DNA of 6,163 bases from Candidatus Avelusimicrobium stercoris. GTDB lineage: Bacteria > Elusimicrobiota > Elusimicrobia > Elusimicrobiales > Elusimicrobiaceae. The position numbers and the translations under genes are program-made. Each line of letters begins with the position of its first letter. Position 1 is the stretch's first letter. Below are positions 4,676 through 6,163 of this stretch, piece after piece. Below the pieces are notes generated by a model. The model worked only from the letters and a program-made list of their open reading frames with translations. It searched no databases and was not told the origin of the DNA. The stretch covers positions 1 to 6,163 of the forward strand of contig DJFE01000005.1 of NCBI GenBank assembly GCA_002432025.1, read 5' to 3'.

Positions 4676-5028
4676 AACCCCGCCACCACTTGCTGGACAA
4701 GCCCCTCGGCCAGTTTGCCCAAGTAGTCTTTGTTGTCGGACACAAAGGCGGCCACGCCCAAATTGAGCTTAATGGCTTCCTGCAAGCGGGCTACGGCGGC
4801 CTCTTTTTGTTTTTTGGCTTCCAGTTCCGCGCGCAATTTATCTGCGTCGCTGGGCGGATTAGCCGGGGCCGGGTGGGCCTTTTTTAACTCTTCCAGTTGG
4901 GCCGACAACGCGGCCACCTGGGCGGCAAGGTCTGCGCTTTTATCGCTACCGCCGCCGTCTGCTCCCGCGGCGCCCTCTTCGGCGCGCAACGGAGCGTTGA
5001 ACATCATTAGTTTGAATAATTTTTTCAT
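4663..5028 (-). pseudogene. Scaffold-like phage protein N-terminus, probably fused to tape-measure sequence and frameshifted
   Basis: The 121-residue frame begins MKKLFKLMMFNAPLRAEEG, followed by a Gly/Asp-rich linker (19-30) and Ala/Glu/Lys-rich coiled-coil helices (31-50 and 61-90). This is the composition of phage head scaffold or assembly proteins, though the family is not identified with certainty. Residues from about 103 (LGKLAEGLVQQVVAG) look like tape-measure sequence, and FCQR-stop after Gly117 follows the frameshift at the G-run. I infer a deletion joining a head gene to a late tail gene, then a 1-base frameshift. The start is ATG at 5028-5026 with AGGGG (5040-5036) 7 bases before it. 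An in-frame ATG 30 bases upstream lies inside the insertion sequence and is not native. Confidence 0.6.
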
Positions 5029-5035
5029 ATCATTT

Positions 5036-5040
5036 CCCCT
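5036..5040 (-). promoter_or_regulatory. Shine-Dalgarno of the prophage gene, abutting the insertion sequence
   Basis: AGGGG on the minus strand lies 7 bases before the ATG at 5028 and fixes that start. The proposed left end of the insertion sequence is at 5040, so the element landed directly at the ribosome-binding site and cut the gene off from its upstream promoter and operon. Confidence 0.55.
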
Positions 5041-5071
5041 GCAAAATATCAAAGACATAATGGACTTTTGC
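5040..5071 (+). repeat. Left terminal inverted repeat of the IS
   Basis: This 32-base segment begins TGCAAAATATC and ends TGGACTTTTGC. Its inner 17 bases (from ACATAATGG) match the right end, reverse-complemented, at 16 of 17 positions. The match stops inward of 5071. The outer 15 bases are less conserved (8 of the first 11 match), as is usual when only the inner part is the transposase footprint. Confidence 0.72.
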
Positions 5072-5104
5072 TAAACTGATAAAAATGTTTCCCGGAGTTC
5101 CATT

Positions 5105-6163
5105 ATGCGTGTTCTAAATCGTCATTTCCGTTCCAAATTATACAGCTGCGCCATAGACCTCTCCCGCACCCTCTCCACCGACCATCCCACCGTCAAACAC
5201 CGTTTAAAAGTGCTGGACTTTTACTCCCGCTATGGCCTTCAAGCTTCATTAGAAGCCTTCGGCATATCCAAAAGTACTCTCTTCAACTGGCGCAAAGCTT
5301 ATCGGTCAGGCGGATTGCGCGGACTGTTGCCTTTGCCCAAAACCCCTCTTCATAAACGCCAAAGCGCTGTATCCCAAGCCGTCATAGACCAAATACGCCT
5401 TATCCGCCACCAATACCCGCGCCTCAACCAAACCGCCGTACGCTGTTTGTTGGAGCCATTCTGCAAACAACATGGACATGCTTTGCCCAGCTGCGCCACC
5501 ATAGCCCGTATTATCGCCAAGCTCAAAGCACAGGGCCGTTTACCCTCTTCCCGCCAATTGCGCATAAACGCCAAAACGGGACGCTTCAAAGCCCAGTCTC
5601 ACAAATATAAAGCTAAAGTGCGCCGCGGTTCTTATGCCCCGTCCAAACCGGGCGACTTGTTGCAAATAGATTCCGTCCACGTCTTTATTGACGGGATAAA
5701 ACGCTATCTAATTACCGCAGTGGACGTACAAACCCGCTTCGCCTTCAGCTTCTGTTATAACGGCTTAACCAGTTCTAACGCGCAAGACTTCCTCTCTAAA
5801 GTACAAAGGGTATATCCATACCCCATAGAAAGAGTGCAAACAGATAACGGCCTTGAGTTCCATAAACACTTTGACCAGGCATTAAGCCAACAAGGCCTCA
5901 TCCATTACTTCAATTACCCCCAAAGCCCCAAGAGCAACGCCTTTATAGAACGCTTTAACCGCACGCTGAGGGAACAGTTTCTCAACGTCAACCGGGAAAG
6001 CTTTTACGACCGAAACGAGGTAAACCAAAAACTAATGCAATACTTAATCTGGTATAATACCCAAAAGCCGCATCAGGGGTTGAAATGGATGACTCCCTTG
6101 GATTACACCCTCAAGGCTTTGCATTTGCCCCCGCAAAAGTCCAATATGTACCGAGATCTTACA
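5105..6163 (+). CDS. IS481/IS3-type DDE transposase, open at the window edge
   Basis: The frame is open from ATG 5105 to the last base (353 codons) with no stop. GGAG (5094-5097) lies 7 bases before the ATG. Residues about 32-75 form a helix-turn-helix (RLKVLDFYSRYGLQASLEAF, then GISKSTLFNWRKAYRSGGLRGL) for end recognition. A retroviral-integrase (rve) catalytic domain spans about 180-345. The triad is D189 (LLQIDSVH), D247 (VQTDNGLEF) and E282 (SNAFIERFNR), with 57 and 34 residues between them; the K/R-rich E helix and WYNTQKPHQGL (about 319-329) are typical. The family fixes it as the enzyme that cuts and joins the IS ends. All catalytic residues are intact, so it could be active. The product appears nearly complete, since family members are about 300-350 residues. 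IS481 is preferred over IS3 because a single frame is present without a separate orfA. Confidence 0.9.
   Translation, partial: MRVLNRHFRSKLYSCAIDLSRTLSTDHPTVKHRLKVLDFYSRYGLQASLEAFGISKSTLFNWRKAYRSGGLRGLLPLPKTPLHKRQSAVSQAVIDQIRLIRHQYPRLNQTAVRCLLEPFCKQHGHALPSCATIARIIAKLKAQGRLPSSRQLRINAKTGRFKAQSHKYKAKVRRGSYAPSKPGDLLQIDSVHVFIDGIKRYLITAVDVQTRFAFSFCYNGLTSSNAQDFLSKVQRVYPYPIERVQTDNGLEFHKHFDQALSQQGLIHYFNYPQSPKSNAFIERFNRTLREQFLNVNRESFYDRNEVNQKLMQYLIWYNTQKPHQGLKWMTPLDYTLKALHLPPQKSNMYRDLT
6133..6163 (-). repeat. Right terminal inverted repeat of the IS
   Basis: On the minus strand it begins TGTAAGATCTCGG and ends TGGACTTTTGC, mirroring the left end with one base fewer. The transposase coding frame runs through it without a stop. 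Its outermost base is the last base of the window. Confidence 0.72.

Larger units (their letters stand above)
5040..6163 (+). mobile_element. Insertion sequence with DDE transposase, terminal inverted repeats at both edges
   Basis: The element is bounded by imperfect terminal inverted repeats. The left one, 5040-5071, starts TGCAAAATATC; the right one, 6133-6163, read on the minus strand starts TGTAAGATCTC. Aligned with one gap they share 24 of 32 positions, including a 17-base inner core (5055-5071 against 6133-6149) matching at 16. The TG...CA termini and about 1.12 kb length with one transposase frame fit IS481/IS3-type elements. A target-site duplication cannot be checked because the window stops exactly at the right end. 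It is inserted just upstream of a decaying prophage gene. Confidence 0.75.

Noticed and set aside
4663..4700. Programmed -1 frameshift of the lambda G/GT tail-chaperone type
   Set aside because: The sequence after the shift is tape-measure C-terminus, not a chaperone extension, and the surrounding prophage is already decayed. A one-base loss is the simpler explanation.
4191..4766. 191-residue plus-strand frame opposite the tape-measure remnant
   Set aside because: It is antisense to a sequence with clear tape-measure motifs. Its Pro/Ala/Ser/Thr-rich composition is that of a complementary-strand shadow.
5029..5058. Upstream ATG (5058) as the start of the scaffold-like prophage gene
   Set aside because: This segment lies within the IS left end, and a well-placed AGGGG supports the ATG at 5028.

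Overview
The window looks like an accessory stretch of a Gram-negative bacterial chromosome of moderate GC content. An O-antigen ligase/polymerase-type protein, GC-clamped terminators, a tRNA without an encoded CCA end and dense short palindromic repeats fit a host-associated lineage such as Elusimicrobiota. That placement is an impression from general style, not a demonstrated assignment.

Layout. Positions 1-438 hold no gene but contain a cluster of seven short palindromic repeats, one apparently inserted inside another. At 454-2700 (+) lies a 748-residue membrane protein of the O-antigen ligase / Wzy_C superfamily with a C-terminal TPR region. Its extended -10 promoter sits so close to the ATG that the transcript is probably leaderless. 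At 2767-2839 (+) is tRNA-Thr(CGU) followed by a strong terminator. A hairpin-rich block of about 180 bp follows. It ends in a second exact copy of the last 12 bases of the tRNA (3035-3046) and another terminator (3054-3078), which suggests repeated integration at this tRNA.

From about 3243 to 5039 the minus strand carries a decayed prophage. In transcription order there is an Ala/Lys/Glu-rich, scaffold-like N-terminus (5028 to 4663), the C-terminal end of a tape-measure protein in the -1 frame (to 4145), an 87-residue protein (3610-3347), and a 35-residue Cys-rich protein joined to it by an ATGA stop/start overlap (3350-3243). Head and tail genes expected between a scaffold and a tape-measure protein are missing, so an internal deletion is likely. 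A plus-strand gene with its own promoter and Shine-Dalgarno (3663-4148) sits inside this operon. It encodes a secreted protein of four to five Cys-rich repeats and has the layout of a prophage 'moron' or lysogenic-conversion gene. It is the most novel-looking gene here.

The right end, 5040-6163, is an insertion sequence. It has a DDE transposase with an N-terminal helix-turn-helix and a readable D-D-E triad, and imperfect terminal inverted repeats with TG...CA ends. The left repeat abuts the Shine-Dalgarno of the prophage gene. The right repeat ends exactly at the last base of the window while the transposase frame is still open, so the window probably ends at an assembly break within this repeated element.
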